DNA of 64,000 nucleotides from Sympetrum striolatum (Eukaryota > Arthropoda > Insecta > Odonata > Libellulidae): contig OX388345.1 in NCBI GenBank assembly GCA_947579665.1, positions 60,131,454 to 60,195,453 on the forward strand. Reading direction: 5' to 3'. Positions 34,915 to 46,899 of the stretch are shown piece by piece. A program made the position numbers and the translations under genes. Positions within the stretch are counted from its first letter, which is position 1; each line of letters opens with the position of its first letter. The notes beneath the pieces were generated by a model. It was not told the DNA's origin and made no database searches. It saw only the letters and a list, made by a program, of their open reading frames with translations.

Positions 34915-34949
34915 CCTGAAGGTGGCTAATCGGAAAATTCAATCGGTCG
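34915..34949 (+). repeat. Decayed hammerhead-like motif
   Basis: CCTGAAGGTGGCTAATCGG, then AAAATTCAATCGGTCG, keeps the order of the motif at 23696. The core reads CTGAAGG and the GAAAC element is altered, so it would not be active. Probably a remnant of the same retroelement end. Confidence 0.4.
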
Positions 34950-37900
34950 AGGTATATTACGAACGCGATATTTTTATCTTCCGCTCTCTCTTTACATTTC
35001 CAATTACATTAAAATCTCCGTTGATAAACAACTTACCGCTGAGGGATCCATAAAATAGCCTCGGACGAAGACCCGTTTTTATCTCCAACATTCGTTTTCA
35101 TGCTTTTTTCGATCGCACTCTCTTTCTTTCTTCGCCTTCTCCTTCCGCTCTCTCTTTCAACTGAATTCTCTTCCACTCTCACTTTCGGTTGACCTTGTTA
35201 AATTCACTTCATCAAAGTCCCGCCTCCACAAATTTCCCTTTCTCCGCCCCCTACCATCAAACTCTTAATTCGCTTTCTCCTTTTACGTGGAGAGCTCTCC
35301 TTTTTTTCTGCAGCCAATTAGAACTCCCTTTATTTTACACGGACGACTTCGCGTGGCGCCACTGGTGAGTGTCGCCGGTAGCACTTGCTGTCTCCTCGCA
35401 AGATACTTTCTACTAACCGACATCTTAAAGAAATTGAAATTAATAATTATTTCTTGAACCTTTGGAGCATTTTTTATAATATAAGACGCGGATGAAGCCC
35501 TAAGCAGAGCTATTGTATAGCTGGATATAATCACAAATTAGCTGCCTTTCATGTTTCTATGAAAGTTATAAAAGCTAAGCGTGCTATGTAAACGGATTTG
35601 GGGAAATTGGGTATCAGAACAGGACGTGAGTAACAGGGACTTCCAGGAAGGGTATATCAATTTAGTCCACTGACAGGTGACAAAATCGGCAAGGGGCAAG
35701 TTGAATGCAGGCGAAATGAGAGATTACCTTCGGTGGTGTGGGGACATCCATTTTACAAATAAAAAGAGCGTTGGAAATATGAAAGGTTTGCTTGAATAAA
35801 AGCAGACATTTAGTGAGTAAGAAGAAAATAAAGGAGTACATCCTGAGAGAGAAAGAAAGCGGAAGGAACCATGACTTTTCCATTAGATTAACGAGAATAG
35901 AACCTATAAAGATAATAGTGAAGAGTAGATGACGAGCAGATTTCCGGTTTAATTTGAGAGTAAATTTCTGGGAATAGGAATGATTAAATGAAGAAAGGAA
36001 ATTAATAAAGAAGTGAGTGCACGTGCACAGTTAAAATGAAAAGAAATTTATGGATTTGTAAAGTAAAAATAAAAGGATATCTAAGCATTGAAAAACGGAG
36101 GATTTTTGGTCCAACATATAATCATGCATAAATGGAAAGAGTTAAAAAAACAATGGTGGAGGTGTTAAAAAGGCAAATTTAGGTGCGTTTATTCACTTTG
36201 TGAAAGGTAATATTAAAAGTGGAATACCTTTTCATACCTTATAGAATGCCTCTTGAAAGATCACACTTCCCGTTTGATTCTGTACAGTTTTATGAATTTC
36301 TCGTGAGACATTTTATCCATTTCATTTATCATCCAAAAACAATCAGAAGACAGAAAACCAGGGGAGACTGTGCTTTTAATTGTAACCGAATTTTCTCTAA
36401 TTTTCACGTAGCCAAATTACTAAGAAGATTAATCTCATTGTGTCCACTCGTATGAAATGCAAAGGCGGTGGGTACTGTATCGCATTCTGCTGGAATTGAA
36501 AGTTAAATCATGCAGTGTTGCCACTAGGTGGCATCCGTTCATGTCAACCACACGGCTTTCTTTTTCTATCCTACTTCTCCTTTTGTCTGTTGGCCAATAA
36601 GTTATTTCCCTCCTGCTACTGAATAAACTCCACATTCCCTTCTCTCGAGGTATAACGTACGCGATAAGCTGAGTTTGCGACGGAGAAATTTGTGTTTTGA
36701 GTTAACTGAGAGACCGAATATTCCTAGTGAAGAGAAGCTGGGTGAAAGTATTATTTCCCTTGCTCTAAAAGTAAGAGGGCCTATCAGAGGGAATTAGAAT
36801 GAAACGAATGCTGTGTCTGAATTTCAAATTAGGGTTGGAGTACGTTCTCCAGAATAATCACGTAAACTATGAAACTTGATTAAAATATAATTCCTTGGAA
36901 GAGTTTCCCGTTGATTATTGCTCCTTTTTTCTAGTTGTTTTTGAGAATGTTAATCTTGGTTTTTTGGCTGTCTAATTCCCCTTTCAGGTTATAGAAGAAC
37001 ATTCATTCATGTTGGAGCCTGTTTAAGATAAACATTGTAGCTAAACGTTTCATTGCTAAAAACATATTTTAGAGCTATGATAAATCATAGATGATCGGAC
37101 TATATAATTGAATGTAGGCTAATACGTTAATGATATGATCATTCTATGGATTGGATTCTAATAAAGATTATCTGATTTATTAGTTAGCTTACCTTACCTT
37201 AGTTATTTCACATCTCGCTGAAAATATATTCACATTATAGAAGGATAAAAAGAGAATTTTAGTGTTGTCATTGCGATAATGTTTTATAAGCTACGCAACA
37301 CATTGAAAAAATCTCTTTTATGGAGTATATGCCTAATTTTATATCCTCTTTAAACGATTAAAAAAACGACTGTATTCCATCATTTTTACAGTTACCTACC
37401 GTAATTTATGTTAGGAAAGCATCTCAGGGAAACCTTGAAGTACTTGTGTAGAGAGAATTACGGATGATTATTTCCTAAGGACGAATATTTGGGAAAAATC
37501 ATTTTAATGTTTTTATAAAAATCACCTTTTTACAAAGAGCAGACTTTCATTGTAAAACACCTCGTTGGCAAAATAATTATTTGAGAAGACGATGAGTCAT
37601 TTTGAAGAAGAAATGTGGCTGAAAAGTTCGATACATTTTAATTTTGTCTGTTTTGACGCATACACAAATCAACATTTCAAAAGCTCAAGATTTATTTTGA
37701 TTGAAAAAAGTATGTGTATGTAATACCAAATTTGCAACAATACTTATCTAGATAGTTCTCAGTTTACATTCCCACCCTAAAATCTGAAGTGAAAGTTCGA
37801 ACACGCTATTGAACCTGTCTCATAGATCGTATATTAAGATCTAAATATGTTCTTCGAGAATCTATATCGATTAATATATGAAATAGCATTGTAACATTGA

Positions 37901-38732
37901 CAATATATCTCAGTTGTATTTCTATACGTTATTATCGGTCGTATGTATACATTGCTTTCTCTTCCACATTCCGACAACTTCTTCGGTTTCACCACAGCAG
38001 TACCATTTATTCTTGCATAGAAGTCATCCCCTCTCACTTACAGAACATTTCGGTATCGTTCTTTTTCCTTATTCTCCTTTTTATTGCTCCTTCTTGTCCC
38101 ACGGCTCTCCTTTTTCTTCGTTTTCCACTTTAAATGTTATCTCTTTCGGCTCATTGTCTGATTCTGCCCATTCCCCTCTTTATTCGTATTTGTTTTTTGT
38201 TATTGGCTGTTACCTTTTTCAAATATCACACCTCTTAATGTCCGTCTCCACCTCTCCCTTCATCCTGACCATTTCTTTGCTTATTCTTTATCGTTTCCTT
38301 AAACTCTCTTTGTTCCGTTTACGATCAGTATCCGAAACACAAGTCTAGAAAGCAAATGCCATTTATTTTATCTTTCAATCAGGAAAATTTATTTTAAGAT
38401 GTTGAAATTTTGCAGACACTTAGCATTCACGTCATAGGAATATGTTAGGACGTAATCCAAGAATCTAACATTACTCGGACGTCTGAATGGAGGACCTGCT
38501 AAGCATTCGATGCGATTCAGGACTGGTGTGAGTCCCATACTAAGGAGATATCCCTTCATTGACTTTGAATCAGGCGCTCATATCCATCTCCTACCGAAAC
38601 GTGTATCTATTTACATAGACCTCTCATTATCTCTTAGAAGTCGATAGTTGTTCGGATCGAATGAATCCTGAAATAATCGCCTTTTGGAAAACTGTTAGTA
38701 TCATAAAAATGACGAATCATTTTTCTAATGTT
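34950..38732. other. Spacer, no gene supported
   Basis: About 34980-35420 and 38040-38340 are pyrimidine-rich; the rest is AT-rich. The frame 37914-38348 (144 residues) is Ser/Phe/Leu-rich from C/T-rich sequence. The frame 35283-35534 (minus) is unrecognised. No inverted repeat, tandem array or RNA-like element was found. Confidence 0.4.
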
Positions 38733-38897
38733 TTAGAAGTTTTAAATCTCCAATAGCTGTCTTTGTCGGCGTTCCTCCACTCGATCACTGGTATTTGGAG
38801 AAAAGAAGAAAGGACCACCACACGTTTTTCTCCGATTACCGCTGAATGAGGTGAGGAAGGCCGACAAAAACGGCAATTGGAGATTTAAAACCTCTAA
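38733..38897. mobile_element. Foldback MITE, copy B
   Basis: Same structure as copy A. The left end is TTAGAAGTTTTAAATCTCC with TTTGTCGGCGTTCCTC inside; the right end is GGAGATTTAAAACCTCTAA with GCCGACAAAAACGGC. The centre has GGAGAAAAGAAGAAAGGA. Length is 165 bp. The right flank (38898-38936) resembles the right flank of copy A. Confidence 0.85.
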
Positions 38898-38962
38898 TTC
38901 ATAAACAGTCGTTTTCAAAATTATCTTCCTTTACCCTACATTTGTTATGATTTATTAGTTAT

Positions 38963-39480
38963 TTATAAAATTTCATTTTCTATTTTTCCGGTCTGAACCA
39001 GCGGCCGTGCTCTTGTATATATCTGTGTAAGGTACCTGAAAGCCACCTTTAGGCGTTTGGCATGGGGTTGCAAGCACCTTGATTCTATTTTCGTAATCGA
39101 TTGCTTTCGCGTATTGGAAAAAAAATTATTCTCGGAACGATTCATTCTAGCGTCTATTTCCTTAATCTTCCTCGCAGTATCAGAACGGCCCACATAACAG
39201 GGAGGTCGCTTTATATCGGTTACATCATCTGAGAACGTAATTTCCCTTAACTTATTTAGTAAATTTATCCCTTGAGTTATTCTATCTTCTAATGATTCCC
39301 ATCCTGCGTCGTGTATCATCTGAGTAGCACTCGCTGTTTTATCATAGCAATTATTTACAAATCGTAGCGCCTTTCGTTGTACTTTTCTAATGTTTTAATA
39401 TGATACTTGTTTCCAGGCATACTTTACATGCATAATCCAATTGAAGCCCAACCAACGCTAAATAACATCGCTCGCGAACT
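38963..39480 (-). pseudogene. Non-LTR retrotransposon (LINE) reverse transcriptase C-terminal fragment
   Basis: Reading on the minus strand, pieces near 39470-39410 resemble the LVxPxLEYA..W region found after the RT palm in CR1/L2/Jockey-type LINEs. VQRKALRFVNNCYDKTAS (about 39385-39325) follows, then MIHDAGWESLEDRI from 39319 and a basic tail with KIKEIDARMNRS, ending at a stop at 38963. A TAA at 39395-39397 interrupts the frame, and upstream pieces lie in other frames, so it is dead. It is 5'-truncated and lacks the catalytic RT and endonuclease parts. The minus-strand 3' side leads into MITE copy B. The fragment at 19005-19290 is a second copy. Confidence 0.8.
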
Positions 39481-41750
39481 TATTGAATGCATTCTTATAA
39501 ACTTGCTTCTTGGTTCCTAGTACCTATAGGTAAACATTATTAATTTGAATAAATTTAATCGAAGTAGCTAGGTAGAATTTCGTAATCGGTATCAAATAGC
39601 TATGCAAATCCACAAAAACTACTGATTACTATATTTAGTCCTAATTTTCCTTTAAGGCACTCCCAAATCTCAACCGAATCGTAGTTGAGGGGAAGATGAT
39701 ACCCTAGTCCCATCTTAATGGAGTTCTTTATTTCGCCTATTTCCTTTCTTCGGATGGTCGTCACCTCTTCCCTCGTTCCTCCGCGCACCTCAGTTAATTT
39801 TCTTCCCTCTTATCCGTTATACGCTTCACTATAGGTCTTTCAGATAGTCCTCGTATTTTTCAAGCTCTCTCCAAGTACGTCATCCCTCTTCTCGAGTCCC
39901 TATGTCTTTCGACCGACCCATTATTCTTCTCTCGAGCCCCCTCGTCTTCCCTTTCTCTTTCCTCTCCCGCTGTTATGAAACTTTGATGGCTTGGTAATCG
40001 CACGCCCGGGACTTCTTCGGCTACTTTGTCCCTCCGTTCACTGACCCATTCTTCCATTGGAGGCGAATTCGCACCCATTTCGCCCCTCCTGCGAGAGTCT
40101 AACTGCCTCTGTGCAATACCTGGATTCCGGACCCTTTCCATCCGCCCCTTATTTCTCGTATTCTTTGGAGGTTATGCTTTAATGCTCTCTTCAATACCGA
40201 GCGAAAGATGTCGCTGTCATATTTCCTTAGTTCCTCCTCCTTTTATGGATGGAATGTCACGCGAGAGCATTGTTTCTCATTCTTGTGTTATTTTCCCCCG
40301 TAGGGAGTGTTTTAAGGGAATATGTTTCGGGATTTCTGACGGAGAGTCATCTCCTAGATCGAGCGACCATCAAGCTGCTGGCAGTTGCGTGGAGGTTTCA
40401 GCGATTTCTACCATACAAAGCCATTTTTTCTTTATCAATAAATTATAAAACGGAGTTAAGGAGGAAGAGAACGCATACACCAGCGAAACACCCTTACTCA
40501 TTAAATAATTAAGTTACTTCTGAGCCGCCATGTTTTTGTTTGATGTTTTATCCCGCGCAAGGGAAAAGTGATGCTTACATAAGAAAATAATCAAAACGCT
40601 TACAAGTATCATAATGATAACTAATGGCACTGAACTGGTTTATATGGTGTTCTTATAGAAGTTTTAAATGTTTTGGTTATTAATCTTCTCATAAAAATAG
40701 TAGCGATAAAAATAGTTTTCCAGTTGGAGGTGTTTCATCAAGTTTGATTGTTAATTTTTCTACGATAATTAAATTTTCTTATAGATTCAAACCTCCCAAC
40801 AAGGGCTAACGACATAAATATATCATTAAATGATTTTAATTCCACTTAATATATAATTATAATTTCACTCGTTTTATTACTATTCTTAATATAAAGTGAC
40901 GATAAAATTAAAATAACGTAGATTCTAAATATTCCCAAACATAAAGAACGTCAAATATTTTCTTTAGGGAATATTTCGTATTTAATACGCTGCTATATAC
41001 TGTAAGAATATTCTTGCAACTATTTAGAGACAGATAGTTGTAGAAAGACTAAATATGTGTAATCGTCAGAATGTTTTCCATTACATAAGAAGTGTGAGTC
41101 GAAATGAGATCAGAAAATTGTTGGAACTTTCTTTAGAATTGAACTTTCAAAAACACGAAAACAATAAGCAATATTGCAGTCGAAGCACTTTTAACAATAC
41201 TACCAATAAGCAATATTATGGTATTCATTCAACGATCTACTTCAATAACTTCCTCTTATCTATTTCTGAAACTTTTTTAGTCCTCTATATCATTTGGGTG
41301 AATAAATGCGCCTATGAAATCGTTTTCAAAGCAGTTGAATTTTCTATTTGGTATAGCTTCGAAAATAACAAATTTAGCTGCACATTTTAGCAGAATTACT
41401 GCTGTTCAGTGTTTATACGATTGGATTAGGTAAAGTTTCAGTGCTAACGGTTTAAGGCATTTCTCAGAATGACGCTTACATCGAAGCATACCGGCTTAAT
41501 TCAGCCCACGTGAACAATATCATCGTATTTAACCAAATGTGGGAATGCTCGTATTAGCAGTCTACATTGCGCACCGTAAGAAAATGTGAAATATCTCAGC
41601 AAAGGAGAACATCATTGGCCCATTGCCATAAGGAATGAAAAAAATTAGCCTAGTTCTCGGAAGAACATTCAGAAGGCGCTTTGGGAAGAAAAAGAGAGAT
41701 AGGGAAGTTGGGATAAAAGTTGGCTAAGGCTGAGTTAATGTAGTATTAGG
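39481..41750. other. Spacer; pyrimidine-rich block at 39640-40480
   Basis: Frames at 40026-40448 (+) and 39860-40141 (-) overlap in a C/T-rich region and show no domain. From 40500 on it is AT-rich; the frame at 41055-41390 is Asn/Phe-rich with no match that I recognise. Confidence 0.4.
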
Positions 41751-42430
41751 TGGAAAGGGGGCATCAAAGTCTATCCTTTCCCGCCTCCGCTGCGCACACC
41801 GCCGCGATAAATGAGAAGTAATGGTTATCATTAACCCTTCAGGGCTCCCCTTCGAATGCTCCATTTTACCTTCCCCTTTTTCTCTCTCTTTACCGCTGAT
41901 ATATGTTTCCTATATCCTGAAATCTTAAACCCGCACCTCGCAGCCAGCTTAAAACCGATATTCTACGACATCCGCCCTAATACCTTGCCGGCGGTCCGCA
42001 TGGGAGCAGCACCATCGCCCAGCACGCACATCGAGGTCCCATTTTACTACATGGATCCGTGGCCGTTCACACGCGTGCAGCATTCCGAATTTCCCGAAAC
42101 GCATTCGCAAGGACCGTAAAGGGAGATGTGCCGGCGAAGGAGGATTTTCACTATCGGGGAATGGAATTCCTGTTTGTTTTTTTGTTTTAAGGGTATGGCG
42201 ACGTCGCTTTCTTCGACCGCTATTATCGGGGAGTAAGTCTCACGTGAGGGCAGTTATCGTTTCGGTGTGCGCCGCAATGAAAGAAACCCCCGAGGGCTCC
42301 CTTATATCTAATAAGAAGGGTTTCTCGAAGAATCCCTCCCGATGTTATCTTTGTCGCTCTGATTCTTGGGGCTCAATATTCGCTCCGATTCATGTTCTCT
42401 ATGGCATTCTTATAAGAAGAAAATGATTAC
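41751..42430. promoter_or_regulatory. Candidate regulatory or GC-richer block
   Basis: Balanced with clustered CpG from about 41760 to 42300, flanked by AT-rich DNA. The frame 41856-42119 (87 residues) has a Pro-rich C-terminal half but no known domain and no convincing splice context. I lean to regulatory DNA, weakly. Confidence 0.25.
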
Positions 42431-43865
42431 GATGTGGCAATCCACGTGTTTTTGATTGTATGTGGAGAAAATTGAGGGATTTTCTTAACTGTCCGACTGA
42501 TTATGAAGTAATTTTAGGAATCTGTATTGGAGTTTAAATTCGTCTAATACTTTGTAATAATTATACCGTTTGATATATTTAGGCATAATGGAAGAACATA
42601 TTCATATAAATAGAAAAACTCTGAGAAGATAATTACGTCTAGCGTCTGTTTCAGTTGCTCAAAATATTTAATTGTTTTATCTCTACTAGCGATCAGTTTA
42701 ATGAAATAAATATGTGATTTTGAAGTAATATGAATAGCGATGTTTTCTTAGACTACCCAATTTGTTTGGATCCGCCTGCGATGTCGATATATTTACAGTC
42801 AATCACATTATTACTTATTAGGCAAAATATTTTGCTGACTTCCTACATATATCCTATATAATCATTATTGCATTTGAACGGATAAGAACAACGACCCAGA
42901 AGCTAGAGGACATACGCTAAATATTTCCCCGCCGGTGTTATTGCTTTTAGAAATCCACAACGTCTTATCATTTTCCAATATGGTTTTATGAAGGAAAAGT
43001 ATCAATAAAAACTGGACGTATAAACACGAAAATAAATATGTTACACTTTATGGTAAAGTAGCCCCAGTTTGATGGAAAATTGATCTGAGGCCATTTATGT
43101 AAGCCGCTTGGATTACCATATATATTTCCATTTCTTGAACGGACTGGAGAGTGAGATTGGAGAAATAATAGATGTACACAAACGTACAACATCAATGGAT
43201 TGAATTCTATACTTATTTTACATTTTCATAACGATATACCTGTTAATTGTTTAATTGAATAGATCCTTTCATCTGGTATCTTCTCATTCCAATTCTACAT
43301 TTTATGTTCTCCCAATTCCACTCTGAGGCCGTTTAGACAAGGTCCCGTAATTGAGAAATGGGGATTATCGGACTATATATTTTTTAATGCGTCCCGAAGT
43401 AAAAAAACGTAGGAACGTGGATCCCTTTTCACCTCTTCTGGGAGTTTGAGGAACGGAAACACTTGGTCACAATTTCCACGCAATTACGTCAGTGGAACTT
43501 GTGAAACGAAGGGAAGCTGAAATAAAATTTCCTCCTGGGTTCTTCCTCCCGAAAAACCCACTTAGCGCTTCCTTCTTCTCCCACCAGAGGGCAGGGATAC
43601 CTCTTCATCCGGAATCGCCTTTTAATTCCGGAGGAAAAAGAGACGAAGGGTCGAAGGGCAAAAACGGAGGAAGGCGGGTCAGCAGAGGGCGGTCGGGATT
43701 GATTGGAGGCCTTTTATTGGTCAGATTACGTTCCTGCGGTTTGTTTTTTTCCTCACCCAACAGACTATGTCATAATCGCACGTGGATAAATTGATGTGAA
43801 GGCAATGAGTGTAAACTCATCTGAGCAAGCATGCACTTTGCAGGAAAAGAGATATTGCTATGGTG
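42431..43865. other. Spacer, GC-richer at 43400-43790
   Basis: AT-rich to about 43330, then purine-rich and balanced with a frame at 43492-43794 that is Gly/Arg/Ser-rich and unrecognised. Confidence 0.4.
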
Positions 43866-44355
43866 TGACTGAAAATATAGTTAATTAAGGACATGTGTAC
43901 TTCGAGTTATTTACAAATTCGTGTGAAAGTTAGGCCTCAATAAGTAGAGAAACGTTTTGTTATAATATAGATAAGATGAGTGAAAAATATGAAATTAGCT
44001 TTGTAGATTATAGAAAAATATTCAAAGGTGAATTTTATAAGTGATTGAGGACAAATATGTATACCATCGTATACCATATGTAAGAAAGTACTATGTTCTA
44101 CAGTGCTAGGGAACGAAAAATATAGTTAATTGAGGTCATGTGTACCATGGAATTTTGACAGATTCATGATGTTCTAAAATTAGGTCGCTATAAGTAAAGA
44201 AGAGTTCATTAATAACGTAGAAAAAATTAGTTATGGAAAATGTGAAATCAGGTACGTAGACTAGGAAATTATTCAGAGGGGAATTTAATAAGCGATTAAG
44301 AGGAAATATGTATAACATCGCACATGAAGGAAAATTATCTGACAGTACTAGGGAA
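43866..44355. repeat. Diverged tandem duplication, about 245-bp unit
   Basis: Unit 1 begins GACTGAAAATATAGTTAATT (about 43866) and unit 2 GAACGAAAAATATAGTTAAT (44111). Both contain GTCATGTGTACC-like, TATAAGTA-AGA-like, GAAAATGTGAAATCAGGTACGTAGA-like and GAAATATGTATA-ACATCG-like blocks in the same order. Both end near a GT(G/A)CTAGGGAA motif. Differences are many, so the duplication is old. No coding capacity. Confidence 0.75.
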
Positions 44356-45245
44356 AGTATTATATTTATTGATGTTCACATCATCTTGATTCATGCGCTT
44401 TGTTTCAGCCAAATTTTTAAATGTTAGGTGCATTTTTCGACAAAAGAACAAAAAAAATGTCCAGTTATTTTCAATGGTTTCAAGGTTGCTATGACTTTGC
44501 TATACGCCTTAAAGATTTCTAATAAAGATAACATAATAATGCGTATTCAATGAAACCACCAACCAGGATTAAATAATGCCGTTTTCCCTGCAAAAAGAAG
44601 CGATCAAAAATGAGTACATTTGGCGTGGTGTTATCTCTCCTCCTCCAAAATATCTCCCGCAAGGACGCATTTGAATAAATGGATCCGTAAATTTTCGAGA
44701 GATCAGCGGGACCTGTTTTACGCGCCAGGAAAGCAAGCGAGGGACTTAGAGATGAAGTAGAAGGGTATTTTTCCGGAAGCCATGGCAACGGAGTGGGATC
44801 CGAGAAAGCCTTTTTTTGCATGGAAAGGTTGGATATCACAGGAAAGGTGCGGGAAGTTGGAGCGGCCAGTTGGATTATTGTCTTCGCTTAAATGGCTCCC
44901 CAGTTAATCCCATTGCTCTCGCCCTGGACGAAATAACAATGGGAAGGTTTAGGAAGTGCGTGAGGGATCGACTGAAGAGGATGGGAAGAGTACAGGTGGA
45001 GAGGGGGAAAGAATACAGTGCCCAAGGTGGAACTAAACAGTGGACTTTGCAGCGGGAGTTGGCACACAACTTTAGTTGGTAAGGACGAAACTGAAAGATT
45101 ATGTCATGATTAGTGGTCATCGTAGAGTTGGCTGAGATAGACGAATCCACCTCAGTTGGATTTTCAGTTGCGGAAAATAACGTCAGAATTTACTTCTCTG
45201 TTGTTATAGTAAAGAAAGAAAATTTGGAACACGGCTGTCAATGAG
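44356..45245. other. Spacer, balanced at 44560-45100
   Basis: Overlapping frames at 44519-44839 (-), 44816-45082 (+) and 44875-45150 (-) show no domain. Bases 45211-45240 are the reverse complement of the flank beside MITE copies A and B. Confidence 0.4.
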
Positions 45246-45300
45246 TTAGCGGTTCTTAATCTCCAATAGCCGTCTTTGTCGGCGTTCCTCGTCTCATTCA

Positions 45301-45309
45301 CCGGTATTT
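45301..45309. repeat. LINE target-site duplication, left copy
   Basis: CCGGTATTT, which is MITE sequence, occurs here and again at 45785-45793, bounding the LINE insertion. Confidence 0.75.
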
Positions 45310-45784
45310 TAATAATAATAATAACTTTATTGTAGTATGGGATTTTTAAATCCCATAAGAGTAGAAAAATAACACAAATATTATCTGCTCACATCAAGAT
45401 AATACAAAAATAGATAAATAATAGACATAAGATAATAATACAAAATAAAGTGTGCTCACAATGGATGATAGAAAAAAATTAAGCCGGTATTATGGTTTTA
45501 GAATCAATCTGTGGTAACCAGAAGATAACAAAATATTTTTTCTTTAAAAGATTATGTCGAAATGGAATTTTAATATAGGCAGGTTGTTCCAGAAATTAAA
45601 TACAGTAATTAAGAATGATTTCAAATAAATGTTAGTCCGAGGGATTGGACATAAAAGATAGTTAGTGCCTGAGCTGATAGTTTTACAAGAAACAGAATAT
45701 TTGAAAGAAAACAGGTCATGGATATACTGTGGTTGAAGATCAGGAAAAACTGTAAACGAAAATGAACAAAACATTTATTTTCTT
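45310..45784 (-). mobile_element. 5'-truncated LINE inserted in MITE copy C
   Basis: On the minus strand the 3' end is a (TTA)n tail at 45310-45323, preceded by an A/T-rich untranslated part. The frame 45544-45774 ends with PRTNIYLKSF and FWNNLP, the typical C-terminal end of non-LTR retrotransposon ORF2 proteins (RTN.Y..SF then WN.LP). The nine-base duplication CCGGTATTT flanks the insertion. Truncation at the 5' side is usual for target-primed insertion. The frame is too short to be active. Confidence 0.8.
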
Positions 45785-45793
45785 CCGGTATTT
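45785..45793. repeat. LINE target-site duplication, right copy
   Basis: Second CCGGTATTT; MITE copy C resumes after it, reaching GGAGAAAACAAGAAAG at about 45820. Confidence 0.75.
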
Positions 45794-46090
45794 GGTCTTA
45801 ACCACTTCAACTGGATTTATTTGGAGAAAACAAGAAAGTTCCGTACTTTTAAGATACCCTAAGCGGTTTTTGAGAGCTTCGCTAACCTCATCACAGGTAA
45901 TAAAATACATACATATAAATAAATGCAAAAATAAAGAGTGTGTTATTACTTCTGATGAGGAGAGCTTAGCTCTCGAATGGCGCGGTGGGTATCTAAAAAG
46001 TGCGGCTCTTCTTTCTTGTTTTCTCCAAATTCAGGGGAATGAGACGAGGAACGCCGACATAGACGGCTATTGGTGATTTAAAACCTCTAA

Positions 46091-46522
46091 TTCTCCGTTG
46101 TTGGATTAACAAAAAATCTGTCGAGCCAATTGCAATGCTATAATGAGAGTTGAAGTACAGGATAATAGTAGGGAAAATGGATGGGTTTATTTAGTGAATT
46201 GTAAGAAAAATCCCAGTAATTAGATGTGAATAATATCACTACAAAGCTTGGATGGTAGCTAACTCAAACTCAAGAAATATATTGTGCGAGGGCTAAATTA
46301 TTCTTGTTATTGAAAGCAGACTAAATCACAAAATGACGGAAGGAATCTGAAATGGAAAAATACATTAAATATCCTAATATCTTTCCTTATTGTGATTTCT
46401 ACACGAAGAAATGGTGAAGAGAGATATCCGATTAAGGCTTTTCATCTGCTGACGTGGAAAGTCATGTCCCTCATTATTTTTTCGTATGTTTTTTCCATCC
46501 ATAAAAGAGGAATTCCGGAGTA
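46091..46522. other. AT-rich spacer
   Basis: Nothing recognised between MITE copy C and the large TIR element. Confidence 0.45.
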
Positions 46523-46525
46523 TAA
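46523..46525. repeat. TAA target duplication, left
   Basis: TAA precedes the left TIR; the same TAA follows the right TIR at 49967-49969. Three-base TWA duplications are characteristic of PIF/Harbinger elements. Confidence 0.6.
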
Positions 46526-46850
46526 TGCCCGCCTTCCACTGCGAGCGGAGCGGGCTCCGTACGGACTCCGTTCAACTCGCAACGGTAAACGTAATGGAAG
46601 TGCTTCCACTGTAAGAAAATGAGCGGAGCGGACTAAAAGAGTATAAAGAGTCACAAAAGTGGTCGCGGAGTTGAGCGGATTTCCAACGGATTCCGTACGG
46701 ACTCCGCTCGACTAGCAACACCAAATTTCATGCAAGTGCTTCCACTGAGAACGAGTGAGCGGAGCGGACCGAGCGAGTTAAAAGGAGTCCGCTGCGTCAT
46801 GGTGCCGAACGCTAGTTTTGAACGGACTCCGCTGGCACTCCCACCCCTCC
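46526..46850. repeat. Left subterminal repeat region
   Basis: Alternating CTTCCACTG and GAGCGGAGCGGAC units with two copies of CCGTACGGACTCCG (about 46557 and 46695). These are likely transposase-binding sites, as clustered subterminal repeats are in other DNA transposons; inferred. Confidence 0.6.
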
Positions 46851-46899
46851 ATACGTTCCTGCTGTTGAGAATGGAGAGGATGAATTATATATAATCATG

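Larger units (their letters stand above)
45246..46090. mobile_element. Foldback MITE, copy C (long form, interrupted)
   Basis: Outer arms as in copies A and B: left TTAGCGGTTCTTAATCTCC with TTTGTCGGCGTTCCTCG; right AACGCCGACATAGACGGC and TTTAAAACCTCTAA. Inside, a second foldback is present that copies A and B lack: TTAAGATACCC, GAGAGCTTCGC and AACCTCATCACAGGTAAT at 45848-45902 are matched in reverse by ATTACTTCTGATGAGGAG, TAGCTCTCGAA and GGGTATCTAAA at 45944-46000. A LINE piece (45310-45784) splits the left half. Without it the element is about 360 bp, so A and B look like internally deleted forms. Confidence 0.8.

Noticed and set aside
40026..40448. 140-residue plus-strand frame
   Set aside because: C/T-rich region with an overlapping minus-strand frame; no domain or repeat of codon periodicity visible.
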